A stretch of 64,000 nt of DNA from Erinaceus europaeus (lineage: Eukaryota > Chordata > Mammalia > Eulipotyphla > Erinaceidae). The stretch is taken from assembly GCF_950295315.1 (NCBI RefSeq), contig NC_080168.1, positions 74,751,519 to 74,815,518 of the forward strand. Direction: 5' to 3'. Shown here one piece after another: positions 32,860 through 43,185 of this stretch. The translations under genes were made by a program, and so were the position numbers. How positions within the stretch are numbered: the first letter of the stretch is position 1; every line of letters starts with the position of its first letter. The notes under the pieces were generated by a model. It was given only the letters and a program-made list of their open reading frames with translations, was not told the origin of the DNA and did not search any database.

Positions 32860-33430
32860 ACAGTTATTAATATAAAGAACTGCCAAGAAACAAGCATCAA
32901 AATACAAGACACATGAACATGTTGATTACAACATTCTGTATAATAGTGGGAAAAAAATGGGAAGTTAAATGTCTGGCACATAAACATGCGGCTCATTTAT
33001 CCCAAATCTATACTACACAGCCATTGCAAAGAGATCTCTGAGATGTAAGTTTTTGTTTGTTTACCTTAAGATTTGATATAGTAGAAGAAACTAGGGAAAG
33101 GATGGAAAGAAGGTATATCAAACAAAAAGAGGAAATAAAAAAGAATTATGTCTTTGAGGAACACTTTTGTGCTAAGAAAAACTTATGATGAAACAAGATA
33201 TGAGAAAGGTACAAAAGTGAAGACACTATAATGTTGATTCATTTATTTATGCGTTTTCCTTTGGGATTTATATATGTACACACATGGATTTGAAGAACTA
33301 GAATGAAATATTAATAGCAATTACTTCCGACGAGATACTAAGTCATTTTTTAAACCTCTACATTATTTTCTGTAAATTTCCAAGTTCATACAAACTTTTC
33401 ATTTCACTTTTACATTGTTTTAAAAGTGCA
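32860..33430 (+). mobile_element. Ancient L1M-type 3' region
   Basis: 'caacattctgtataatagtg', 'ctacacagccattgcaaag' and a T-rich end with 'tctgtaaatttccaag', similar in order to 23,930-24,345. Confidence 0.45.
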
Positions 33431-33534
33431 ACTGTGATTTTGCATAAGAATTCCCAGGTAGTCTAGGACTAGTCTACTGTACAATTATTATTAATCTGTA
33501 TTATTAATCAATACAATATGTAAACTTTTTGCCT

Positions 33535-33945
33535 CTCTGATCACCAGAAAAGTGCAAATAAAAACAAGATGCTACTTTACACCTGTAAGAATATCACACA
33601 TTAGAAAAGATAGAAACACCAACTATTGCAGAAGCTGTTGGGGGAAAGGAACTTTCAAGCTGGTGGTATGTAAACTGTTCCAATCCCTATGGAAAACAGT
33701 CAGGAAACTCATTAGAACTCTAGAAATTGATCTACCTTATGACCTGGCATGCCCTCTCCTAGGGATTTACCCAGGGAAAACAAAATGTCTATCTGAAGAG
33801 ACCTATGCACACTGATGTTCATAGCAGCACAAACTGTAATAGCTCAAACTTGGAAGCAACCCAGATGCCTAATGGAAGATGAATGACTAAGAAAGTTGTG
33901 GTACATATACACAATGGAGTACTATGTAGCTGTTATAATTATTAG
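33535..33945 (+). mobile_element. L1 ORF2 C-terminal remnant
   Basis: The translation shows decayed versions of the ORF2 C-terminus: 'MQIKTRCYFTPVRISHIRK', 'DLPYDLACPLLGIYPG' and, further on, 'acacaatggagtactatg'. It is frameshifted after 33,815. Confidence 0.82.
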
Positions 33946-33949
33946 GTTA

Positions 33950-34067
33950 GGGGCAGATAGTGGTGCACCTGGTTGAGTGCATACATTACCATGCACAAGA
34001 ACTCGGGTTCAAGCCCTTGCTCTCCACCTATGGGGGAAGGGGGGGGAAGCTTTATGCTGTGAAGCAG
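33950..34067 (+). mobile_element. ERI-type SINE (sense), left half; right half at 36,696-36,775
   Basis: 'ggggcagatagtggtgcacc', 'actcgggttcaagccctt', 'tatgctgtgaagcag', then the ERV. The body resumes at 36,696 with 'gtttgtaaggtgtctttat'. The ERV therefore landed in a pre-existing SINE, duplicating AAGCAG. Confidence 0.88.
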
Positions 34068-34255
34068 TGTAGTGACCCCAGCAGGAGTTTGGAACTATTA
34101 GTATACAAATGACATCACCCTGAGGAGGTGCTTCAGAGAAGGGAATGTATAAAAGCAAGGGACTTGGAGCACATGATGCTCTTTGGCTGCTGCTGCTGCT
34201 GCTTCTGGTCAGAAGCTTCTTCTGGTCAGGTATCCGCCATGGCTGGCTCTCCTAG
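34068..34255 (+). promoter_or_regulatory. ERV 5' LTR, truncated (U3 and start of R)
   Basis: Aligns with the first 190 bp of the 3' LTR at roughly 94% by my count, with a CTG-repeat length difference at about 34,185-34,203. It holds a TATA-like 'tgtataaaag' at about 34,147. The CRE-like palindrome of the 3' LTR is mutated here (TGACATCA). The rest of the LTR, including the poly(A) signal, is missing. Confidence 0.8.
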
Positions 34256-34538
34256 TGAACAGATGAGCCTTGGACGAAAGGGCATACAGCTTGCTGCCCA
34301 GGCAGCAGTTAAAGCTTGGAATAAAATTCCTGATCCAAGCACCCCAGCTGGTTCCTTCAGTGCTATCTTCCAGGATGCTACAGAATCCTACATGGATTTT
34401 ATTGATAGATTACAGGAGGTGATTGACAGACAAATTGATAACAAAGAAGCTGCAGAAACCTTTATCAAGCAGTTGGCTTATGATTATGCAAATCAAGACT
34501 TTAAGGCATCCTTGGACCACTTAAGGGTCAAAATTTAA
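34239..34538 (+). CDS. ERV gag capsid fragment, open for 99 codons, start codon in LTR sequence
   Basis: The ATG at 34,239 lies in LTR-derived sequence in a good initiation context (GCCATGG). It reads in frame across the LTR/gag junction into capsid sequence and stops at 34,538. The product covers part of betaretroviral capsid, including the major homology region (Gln, then Glu, Tyr/Phe and Arg-Leu in the usual order) at residues about 46-65. Matrix, the N-terminal capsid part and everything after the capsid are absent from this frame. By family knowledge capsid forms the virion shell; here only a fragment remains. It could be a chance survivor or a transcribed mini-Gag, and the sequence cannot decide. 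Confidence 0.7.
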   Translation: MAGSPSEQMSLGRKGIQLAAQAAVKAWNKIPDPSTPAGSFSAIFQDATESYMDFIDRLQEVIDRQIDNKEAAETFIKQLAYDYANQDFKASLDHLRVKI

Positions 34539-34616
34539 ATACTGCTCAAGTGATAAAGGCATGTAGTGCAATTGGGACGCAAACCCATAAGGCACAGGTC
34601 GTGGCGGCAGTAAATC

Positions 34617-34913
34617 ATGCCATATTTGTCGCCTGCTCAGCACAGGCTAGGCTGGTTTGCTTTAAGTGCAACAAACAATGAGGGTCATATCCAAAGAGAC
34701 TGCAAAGCTAATTTCCTGCAGCCTAACTATAGATTAAATAAAAATGATAGATATTCAAAACCCCCATCTACTAAATGTCCATGCTATAAAAAAGGCTTTC
34801 ACTGGGCAATCCACTGTCCATCCAAAACTTATGCAGGAGATAATTCTCTGCCAGGTTACAAAAAGTGGGGTCCTGGCCCTCCAGCCCACAGAGCTATGAG
34901 GACTATTGGGTAA
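34617..34913 (+). pseudogene. ERV gag nucleocapsid remnant
   Basis: Two CCHC-type zinc-knuckle regions are visible. The first (about 34,658-34,700) is broken by a frameshift between its second Cys and its His. The second (about 34,776-34,817) has lost the correctly spaced second Cys, where a Tyr stands. It is therefore non-functional as an RNA-binding domain. Confidence 0.75.
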
Positions 34914-36184
34914 GTGATAGTCACTATAGGCATGAATCTTAATAGATTGCTTAACTGTGTAACTTGTGTTTAACCTTTTAGACTCTAGGAAAGTTTTGAG
35001 ATATTTAAATATGTATGTACTGACACAAGTTTATCCTAAAGCCGTTGTTGATCATGGTATGCTGTTATACACACCTGAGTCGTTTAACCAAAAGTGAAAG
35101 GATAGAAACTATATCCACCAGTGTTTGGTGTCATCTCCCCATAGCTTTTACAGATGTTTTGCTACTGTGCTCTAGTTAACCTCTCTAGTTCAAGCACATT
35201 GTTAGAACCTGAGTACTAAGCTCTAGTTAAATGACTGGATATTTCTCTGGTATAGCATGAGCCATTGTTTCTTTATGCCTAGACTGGTGTGACTCCTCCC
35301 TTTATGGGTGTTTATCTCAGTATACCTTTTTAATGCTGATTCTGAAAAATAGATGTTTCACACATCCCTCAGTTTGCTAAGTTGCATTGTACTCCTATCT
35401 CTGTGGACACTGTTACAGGCTTTATATGCCACCTGTTGCACAGAAAGCAACCCAGGGTTTCTCTGCCTTTGCTGCTGAGGTATTCCTTATTAGACTGACT
35501 ATGATCCTGTAAACATGCATTTTGCATGCCTTACTACCCCACTAGATGAATAATTGTGGAAGGCCATATGAACCTTAAAGGGCTATTTCTCAGACATGAA
35601 CAGAATACAAGGAGCTTTATATATATTAAATTTTGTACTGCATAATTTTAATCAGAGAGCTGCTAAGCATTACTTTTCTCCACAGAGCTATTTCTTCTCC
35701 AGCGGATGCCTCGTGATTTGTCTAGTCTTTGTGATTGAAATAAAATTACTACCTTGAGGCATAGGGTGTGTTTGTTCTAGTTTCTCATTCACAGGTCCTG
35801 CTTGGACCCATGCTGAGCAGATAAGCCCCTCTCATCTGCGAACTCCTCACAAGAACACGAGCTGAGGCATGGACTGCAACAGTCTAACAACCTGGATATG
35901 CCATGATTGCCACCCAGGAGCTACTTGAACTTGGGGATGCCACTGTAAGATTCTGTTCTGAGCCTCCCTGAGTGATGGACCGTCTCTGGGTTAGACACAG
36001 ATACTATACCACAGGTCTTCAGGCTAACAGGGCCTTATCTGATACCCAGTTATTGCACCCGCACTCTGGGGAGTGAAGGCAGAGCTTGCAGGGGTAACCC
36101 TAAAATCACTGAAGATTTGCTTATTTCTCCTATGCTCATACAGACTGCACATCTTGTCCATGTCTATAATCAGAAATGGGGAAT
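34914..36184 (+). other. ERV internal region without recognisable genes; polypurine tract at its end
   Basis: Stop-rich in all frames. I cannot recognise pol or env. It ends with a short purine run (36,172-36,184) directly before the 3' LTR, the normal place of the plus-strand primer. Confidence 0.6.
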
Positions 36185-36689
36185 TGTTGTGATCCCAACA
36201 GGAGTTTGGGACTATTAGCATACAAATGACGTCACCCTGAGGAGGTGCTTCAGAGAAGGTAATGTATAAAAGCAAGGGACTTGGAGCACATGACGCTCTT
36301 TGGCTATTGCTGCTTCTGGTCAGAAGCTTTTTCTGGTCAGGTATCCGCCATGGCTGCTTCTCCTGGGAACTGAACATGTGTGACTCTGCTAGCCGGTAAA
36401 CTTTTAGACCCCTCTACAGCCATGAGCAACCCTTACCAGAGCTGATAATTGTTTATCTTATAGGACTAAACTTTGATAACCATATTCAGACAGCGTACGC
36501 TTAACCCTTGATAAGTGCTTATTTTGCCTTTTACCTGTTTCACCCTAATAAACTGTGTATTGATTGACTGGCTACGGAAGAAGGGCAAACGCTAGAAGAA
36601 GAAGAAGAACCAGCTCCCGCTGTGAATTCTTCTATATGTGCCACAAGCAGCCCCAAACCCCTTATCTATTTTTAAGTTAATATACAACA
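36185..36689 (+). promoter_or_regulatory. ERV 3' LTR (505 bp)
   Basis: Starts TGTTGTG and ends ACAACA. It holds a perfect CRE-type palindrome TGACGTCA (about 36,227), the TATA-like 'tgtataaaag' (about 36,264) and the poly(A) signal AATAAA (36,547-36,552). Downstream of the signal is a 45-bp segment (36,563-36,607) identical to the 3' end of the small retroposon at 60 kb. Confidence 0.85.
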
Positions 36690-36777
36690 AAGCAGGTTTG
36701 TAAGGTGTCTTTATCCCTCTCTCTTTCCCCCATCTATCTTTCAAATTCTCTCTGACTTATTAAATAAAAATGAAAAC

Positions 36778-36905
36778 TACAATTCACTTGGCTTTTGGTA
36801 GTGGTGGGGCAACACATTTTGAGGTGGTGAGAAATTGTACTACTAAATATTTGTAGTTGTAGACCAGGGTTGCATCAAAAACAAGTTATAAAAAAAGAAA
36901 TTATA
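36778..36905 (+). repeat. LINE-tail motif shared with 2,280 and 28,820
   Basis: 'gtgagaaattgtactacta' and 'tagttgtagaccagg'. Confidence 0.4.
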
Positions 36906-37690
36906 ATTCACCAATGAAGTAAAATAGAAGATATGAAGTAGAAAGGTATTTCATGCTCATGAATTGGAAAATTTAACATTGTTAAAATGACTATTACAAG
37001 AAAAAAAAAATGAATCAGTGAGACTACATGAAATTGAAATACTTCTGCGCAGCAAAAGAAACCACGACTTAAATAGACTACTTATGGAGTGGAAAAGATT
37101 TTTTTTTAACTTTTTTTATATTTATTTTATTTATTTTTTCCCTTTTGTTGCCCTTGTTTTATTGTTGTAGTTATTATTGTTGTTGTTGTTGTTGGATAGG
37201 ACAGAGAGAAATGGAGAGAGGGAGGGGAAGACAGAGAGGAGGAGAGAAAGATAGACACCTGCAGACCTGCTTCACCGCCTGTGAAGCAACTCCCCTGCAG
37301 GTGGGGAGCCGGGGTTCGAACCGGGATCCTTATGCCGGTCTTTGTGCTTTGCGCCACCTGCACTTAGCCCGCTGTACTACAGCCCGACTCCCGGAAAATA
37401 TATTTTTTTTATGCCACATATCAGACAAAAGGTTAATAATCAAAGTACGAAAAGAGCTTCTAAAACTCAGAAGCAGCAGCAATAACAGCAAATCATCCAA
37501 AACTGGCAGAGGAGGATATGGACAGAATATTCACCAAAGAAGAGGTCCAAAGGGCCAACAAACACAAAAAAATGTTCAAAGGCACTGACTAGCAGGTCAA
37601 CACAAATAAAGACAACAATGAGATACTTCACTCCTGTGTGAATGGCATACATCAGAAAGGACAGTGATACTGAGTTTGACAGGACCCTGG
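36906..37690 (+). mobile_element. L1 ORF2 remnant, split by a SINE
   Basis: The left part 36,940-37,100 ('catgctcatgaattgg', then 'cagcaaaagaaaccacga') and right part 37,395-37,690 ('gccacatatcagacaaaagg', 'gaatattcaccaaagaaga') are ORF2 C-terminal sequence, frameshifted. Confidence 0.78.
37099..37392 (-). mobile_element. ERI-type SINE, long subtype, antisense
   Basis: 'cccttttgttgcccttg', 'gttggataggacagagag', 'gggttcgaaccgggatcc' and 'ctacagcccgactccc'. 'gaaaagatttttttt' and 'gaaaatatatttttttt' flank it as a possible diverged duplication. Confidence 0.93.
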
Positions 37691-37870
37691 AAAAGGGTTT
37701 AGGGAAAGGATGGGGTTGTAAAGGGAAGACAGACTCTATTTGACCACCATATTGCTTATGAGTGCTATATGAATGACTTTCTCCTCTACAGTCTACTTTT
37801 TCAATCTGACCCATTCTTCAGTGCCAACCCAAATTTTCTAGATCCAGCCTGCACTTCTTGATTATTCAGT

Positions 37871-37875
37871 ACACA

Positions 37876-37930
<55 letters not shown>
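37871..37930. repeat. (CA)n microsatellite
   Basis: About 28 CA units. Confidence 0.95.
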
Positions 37931-37932
<2 letters not shown>

Positions 37933-37989
37933 GAACAGCACCTTAAGGTGTTTACTTGCTTTAGGTCAATACAGGAGCCTGCCAATTTT

Positions 37990-38120
37990 TTGAGCTATGC
38001 TTCAATAGCAATTTCACAAACGAGGAAGATGAAGCTCGGAAGAATTAACCTAATTATCAAGCTGACACAATTTATATGCAGCAAAGTCTGAATTTCAAAC
38101 CAAATCAGCCTCCTGTCAGC
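37990..38120 (-). repeat. MIR fragment, antisense
   Basis: 'tttcacaaacgaggaagatg', 'aagctcggaagaattaacc' and 'gcaaagtctgaatttcaaac' follow the reversed MIR core. Confidence 0.55.
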
Positions 38121-39084
38121 TCTGGCATACTCATCTCATCCTATATGTCATTGTTTTATTCCTTAATTCCTCAAGTTAGCTATTTCTTATATTCTTAGCA
38201 GAATTCTAATAAACGCCGTACGTTACATATCTGATAGAGACAGCAATGATGAAGAGGCATTCTGGGGTGCTCTAATATCAGGTCCTGCTGCACTGAATTA
38301 GAGTGAGTGAATATAAAGTATAACATTTCTCCTTGCTCTGGCATAACCAGGCATTCTTTACCATGTCTGTTTCCATGGCAGGGGAGAAGTGCTTAGTAAG
38401 CATTTTTGGTAATGAGGATAACCAAATAGAGACAGCAGAGAGATTTTAAAAAGTACAAAAATAAAGAGGGATGATGATAAATGTGGTATAATACTCCTTA
38501 TGAGTTTAAAACAAACATCCATAGCAAAGAGTACTTTTCTAGCATTCAGCAGCTGGATATTCACAGGGCAACGGGGGCGTGGTTTAAGTTGCTTAGCAGG
38601 ACCTTGCACATATGGTGAAACTCTGCATCTGCTACTGTTCTAGGTCAGAAACACAAGAGGGACACATTAAAGGGTATTTATGGGAGTGGGGTTTGCTCTT
38701 CAACTTCCTCAGCACACCACTGCTTTATTGCCATCATCCCTGGCAGGCAAACCATAGCTACACATGCAGCATACAACTTACTACGCTTTGGGGCCCTACT
38801 TCCTTTACCCTCCCAACGCATTGTTAATTTACTGTTTTGAAAACATAAATGCCTCAAACAAACCCACTAAAGTTAGTAACTCTATACTGAAAGTTAGCTC
38901 AGGAGTCTCTCCATTGATCTTTGGTAACCCAAGCTAAGATTGCCAAATCATACACAATGATCTTAATAAGCCACTACGGGGGAGGAGGGCTTCGGATTTC
39001 CCTTGGGTTACAAAGAAAGTGTCACCTGCATTTGAGAAACCAACATCAAGCAAGAAGAGCAAAGGCCAGGTAGCTGGCACTTAC
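38121..39084. other. Single-copy intron-like DNA
   Basis: Non-repetitive DNA leading up to the exon at 39,085. No second exon is visible in it. Confidence 0.4.
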
Positions 39085-39141
39085 ATTGGTGTCCTCATGG
39101 CTGTGGCCATTGGTCTCTACCAGATCCTTGGTGCCTTTTAA
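39085..39141 (-). CDS. Internal coding exon, 57 bp (19 codons), phase 0/0
   Basis: On the minus strand, acceptor 'tttatttttgcag', then LKGTKDLVETNGHSHEDTN, then donor GTAAGTGCC. Both splice sites are strong and both ends are phase 0, so it joins in frame behind the exon at 43.2 kb to give '…KVLQEQ|LKGTKDLVET…'. The coiled coil of the previous exon would continue for a few residues and then turn polar (N, H, S, D, T). It is very likely part of a coiled-coil host protein. I cannot name the gene. A small in-frame exon like this could be alternatively spliced. Confidence 0.72.
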
Positions 39142-39243
39142 CTGCAAAAATAAACAAATTCAAGTGAATATGTGTGCATACTTGTTAAATACGTGCCATC
39201 CTGTTAAGACTTATTTGAGGTTACACTTCAAAATACTTTCAAG

Positions 39244-39253
39244 AAAACACACA

Positions 39254-39292
<39 letters not shown>

Positions 39293-39293
39293 A
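39244..39293. repeat. (CA)n microsatellite
   Basis: About 22 CA units with one interruption, in the intron 100 bp upstream (transcript sense) of the 39.1-kb exon's acceptor. Confidence 0.93.
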
Positions 39294-40089
39294 CACACCA
39301 GATGGAACACATAATTCTAATCAGTCTTTGTGAAACTCCTGTGAGACCAGTGCTTTATGAGCACTGGCAAAAAATAAATGGGTCTTGGCCATTATTTTTA
39401 AATAATAAGATTAGAAAGCAGTTCCACAGGCATAAAATGTGTAAAATGAGTTCTTAAGAATAATAAATGATTCCATTTCCTCATTGTACTGCTATTTAAT
39501 CCAACTCTGTAGTGTTTGCAAGTTTCCACTGGTTAAATGATGTTATACTAACGATTATTCGTGAATGATGTATTTTTAGTTGTGTGAACATGCTGCAGTG
39601 TGACTGTATATGACCTTCTTGTGAACATGCTTTCACGGACACCACTGTTTCTGGAAGCCTGAAACAAACAACAGGCTTCTATTTTACAAAGGAGTTATTG
39701 GGTAGCCTTTTCCCTTGGTCACTGAGGTGTTAGGAGAAAAACTACTTTTCAAATGAAACTTTTAAGAGTGAACATGTGAAAGCACTCCTCCCTCTCCCCT
39801 CTCTCACAGAAGGCTTAGGAATAATCATTTACCAGGAGGTTTCTGGAAACCTTTAATTGGCATTTTATCCAAGTCAGCTCATAGCAGACATCAGGAAACA
39901 GAGATCAAGGGCAAAAGGAGAGTAGGCCTCACAGCCACTTGCCAGTATTTCTTCCTGGCTTATGCTTAGGATGCAGAAATTTCTGGATTTTTTTTTTTTT
40001 AATACTTAAAGCATTCATAGTAGAAAATAAATTCTTAAGATTTTTAAATATATCTGTCTAAAGCACAGATTCTTTTTTTTTAAATATAG
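39294..40089. other. Single-copy intron-like DNA
   Basis: Nothing recognised apart from T-rich runs near 39,990 and 40,075. Confidence 0.4.
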
Positions 40090-40330
40090 TGAAAGCTTTA
40101 GTGTTTTGGTTTTTTGATTTTTTGTTTTTTGCATTTACAAGAGGTTTACTTCTCTGAGCCTACATTGTTTCAAGAGAGTGAGACAGAGAGTGAGGCAGGA
40201 AGCCACCACAGCTCCCAAGCTTCCTCCAGTGCTGTGAGGCTCAAACTCGAACCTGGGTCACATGCCTGTCAAAGCTGTAGCTGTAGTCTCAAGTCTCTCA
40301 GCAAGAAAGCCACACACTTCATGCTAACTA
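40090..40330 (-). mobile_element. Diverged SINE relative, antisense
   Basis: T-rich start, 'gagagtgagacagagagtg', 'ggctcaaactcgaacctgg' (reverse B-box) and 'gcaagaaagccacacac'. Confidence 0.5.
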
Positions 40331-40754
40331 AGGCGCTGTGCTACAGGAATAATGACAAGGAAAGAGTGGGCCTTAGAAGCAGGTTTTCAAGCAGAGGTAT
40401 AAATTTTATTTTCAAGCAGAAAATAAAATTCTGCCCCTATCCTTTAGGGCTACACTGTTGATGTTCTACACAGAAGACAGTGCATAGGAAGAAAAAAATG
40501 TGCCACCTTGACAGGAGTGCTATCTATTGTTGGAGGGTGCAAAGAGACTTAAAAGCCCTCCAAATACCTATCTTAGAACATTCTTCTTACAGCCTGCTCC
40601 TCTCTACACTTCCCACCACAGGCCCTGCAGCTAGTGGGTCTGGATGTCAGAGTGGGGTTAGTTTTTGTGATTTGGCAGTGGAAGAAATGACAATATTGTT
40701 AAAATCTGTTCCAGCTTTATTAGCACAACCATACCTCCTGTTCTCTTCCATTTT

Positions 40755-41065
40755 TAAAGGTTTTTTTTTAATTTATGAGAGAACATAAAAGAGAGGGGAG
40801 GAAGAAAAGAAAGGACCCAGACCACTGCTCCTCACAGAAATGAGGTGGTTCTGGGTCTTAACCTTGGGGCCTCTGGGGCCTAAGGCATAAAAATCTTGTG
40901 CTCAAGTCCTTCTGTCCATCAGTATTATCCATTCCCTTGCCTTGTCAGAGAATACAGAGAGGGAACCAGAGCATCATTGGCACATATGATGCCAGGAACT
41001 GAACTCATAAGCTCAAACTCAGCATACAAAATCCCATGCTTTCTCCCCAGTGCCACCTCTAAGAC
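40755..41065 (-). mobile_element. Two further diverged antisense SINE relatives
   Basis: 40,755-40,905 ('gaccactgctcctcacag', 'ttctgggtcttaacc') and 40,925-41,065 ('aatacagagagggaaccag', 'ctttctccccagtgccacc'). Confidence 0.4.
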
Positions 41066-41695
41066 TGTCAATATATTTACTTGAAGTAATGGAGAGATAA
41101 GGAATGCTTCACCAACATGTGTGTATGTGCTGGACCCTTAAAAATGGACAGTGTCACACACTTTCTGCAAATTCTGAATTCAACTTTATTTTTATGACTA
41201 GGTTTAGACTTCAAATCAAAATAAACATCAGAGTCATTTGAAGAGCAAAGCATCATCTTCATCCAAGTGCATCGAGGAGGAGGAGGGAAGGGAAAGGGTG
41301 AAGAAAGTGTGAGTGAGAGAGATTTTCAAGAGGGAAACACCAAACATCAGAACTATGGCTGCTGGATCAGGAGCAAGAGTTGATTCAGCTTCACTTGCCG
41401 GGGGTCTCAATAGTACAAAGGAGACCAGGACTGTGACTTCAGGTCTTTAGACAATAAGCCACTGTAAATTTAGTAAACAACATTTCAGTTCAATCTAACT
41501 TATCCCAAACACTATAATCTTTGATCCAAGTTAAAGACTATAGTAATCATTCAAATAGGATTAATTTTATTAAGCATTTTCCTTCAAAGATGTAGAACTT
41601 AAACTATTCAACATTTTCACCTTTCTCTCACCAATCACTTTAATGCATTTAGGGGAAGTATATTTCTTTCTCCCATCAACTATTAAATAATAAAG
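41066..41695. other. Single-copy intron-like DNA
   Basis: No feature recognised. Confidence 0.35.
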
Positions 41696-41699
41696 ATCT

Positions 41700-42050
41700 G
41701 GCCAGCATGATGGCTCTCCTGTATAGTGTGCCCTTTTTGTCATACATAGGGCTCAGGTTTGAGCCTGGCCCCAATGCCCAGGAGGGAGCTTCCTGCTAGT
41801 CTCTCTCTTCTTTTCTTCTCTCTCTCTCCCACCAGAGTTATTCCTGGGGCTCAGTGCTAGCACTATGAATCTACTGCTCCCAGCAGCTATTTTTTTTTTA
41901 ATGTTTTCTTCTATTTTATTTAATAAGGCAGAGTGAAATTGAAAGGAATGGGAGAAATACGGAGGGGGGAGAGGAAGACACCCATGAAACGTACCCTCTG
42001 CAGGTGGGGAGCAAGGTATGCGCTCAACCATATGTGCTCCTGCCTGGCTC
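41700..42050. mobile_element. Sense SINE head/3' module followed by an antisense SINE
   Basis: The sense part 41,700-41,815 ('gatctggccagcatgatgg', 'ggctcaggtttgagcctgg') runs into the reversed module ('ccaccagagttattcctgg') and then an antisense body ('gcagagtgaaattgaaagg', 'tgcctggctccctg'). Confidence 0.6.
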
Positions 42051-42139
42051 CCTGTCTCTATCTGAAACTGGCTCAGAGTGGTGAAGTCTCAATGATGATC
42101 AAAAGTAAATAAAGTCACTGACTAGGATCCAGCATTTCC

Positions 42140-42204
42140 ATGTTTGTTTGTTTTTTGCCACCAAGGACTTCACTGCTCTAGGATGACAGAGAGAGAAAGA
42201 GAGC

Positions 42205-42260
<56 letters not shown>

Positions 42261-42395
42261 AAGAGAGAGAAGAGAATAAAAGAGTATATAGCTTCCTTTA
42301 ATACAGGGTGGTAGGGAGGGGGCAGGCTTGAACCTGAGTTGTTTACATGGCAAAGCAGCATACTAGCCAAGTGACCTATTTTTTGCCAGTCCACT
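42140..42395 (-). mobile_element. Diverged antisense SINE with (GA)n body
   Basis: 'gccaccaaggacttcactg', about 75 bp of GA/GAAA repeat (42,185-42,260), 'aggcttgaacctgagttg' and 'tagccaagtgacc'. Confidence 0.65.
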
Positions 42396-42399
42396 TCTT

Positions 42400-43185
42400 A
42401 TTTTTAAGAACATTACTTTTGAACTAATTCCTATTGCACAGATGACCTTCTTATAAACCACTGTGAGTGTAAAATTTACAACCACATGAATGTGATGGCT
42501 GCCATCAAAGGACTGAGGTTACTCTGGTTTCTTCCTCTCAGTCACCACTCATCCCATTGATGGTGTGAGCAAGTGAGGATTAGGAGTAAGAGCATTTCAA
42601 GAGCTCTCCCTGTGCCCCCCTCCTAGATAGCAAGCTAAGATTTCCCTGCTCTGCCAAGAGATCCATCTTAGCCCGCTGTAAGATAATACTCTACATCCAC
42701 TTGTCAATGTCAGGCCACACTCAGCATCAAAGAAACCCAGGATGAGCGGCTAGATTTACAAACTTCGTATAAAAGGCATGCTGCTTGCCACAGTTAGATA
42801 AGTGGCCTGATGCACAGGCCAGATAAATCTGTAACAATGCTGTGAATCAGGCCTTGCCAGTCAGACATTTGCAGAAGCACCACAGGCTATGCTAATCCCT
42901 GCCCCACCACCACACAGAAGGGCAAACAGGCTGCTGACTTTGAACTATATCTGCATGGCCACTGTTTTCTGACTTGGTCAAAGCCCTCTTGCCTTCTGGA
43001 AGAGACCCTCACACATGGCTGGGAGACCTGGAGAGAAACAAGATTGAGCACAGAGATGCCCGGGACAAGGCATGCACTTCACAGAGCACAGTGCAAGGAG
43101 GCTGTACACAGGGACAAAGTGGCTGTTCTGCAGGTGCACTCTGGCATGTGGGCTGGTGGACAAGGCAGAGCTATTTGTCACTTAC
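42400..43185. other. Single-copy intron-like DNA
   Basis: Repeat-free. It lies directly downstream (transcript sense) of the 43.2-kb exon. Confidence 0.4.

Larger units (their letters stand above)
34068..36689 (+). mobile_element. Defective betaretrovirus-like endogenous retrovirus
   Basis: Begins TGTAGTG and ends ACAACA, and is flanked by the 6-bp duplication AAGCAG (34,062-34,067 and 36,690-36,695); 6 bp is usual for class II/ERVK-type elements. It is only 2.6 kb. A truncated 5' LTR runs straight into gag capsid sequence, followed by nucleocapsid sequence and then 1.3 kb of stop-rich DNA. The end is a purine tract ('cagaaatggggaat') and a complete 3' LTR. There is no primer-binding site, matrix, pol or recognisable env, so it is replication-dead. 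Confidence 0.88.

Noticed and set aside
39086..39457. 123-codon plus-strand frame across the 39.1-kb exon
   Set aside because: It is antisense to a well-supported exon and runs through a CA microsatellite.
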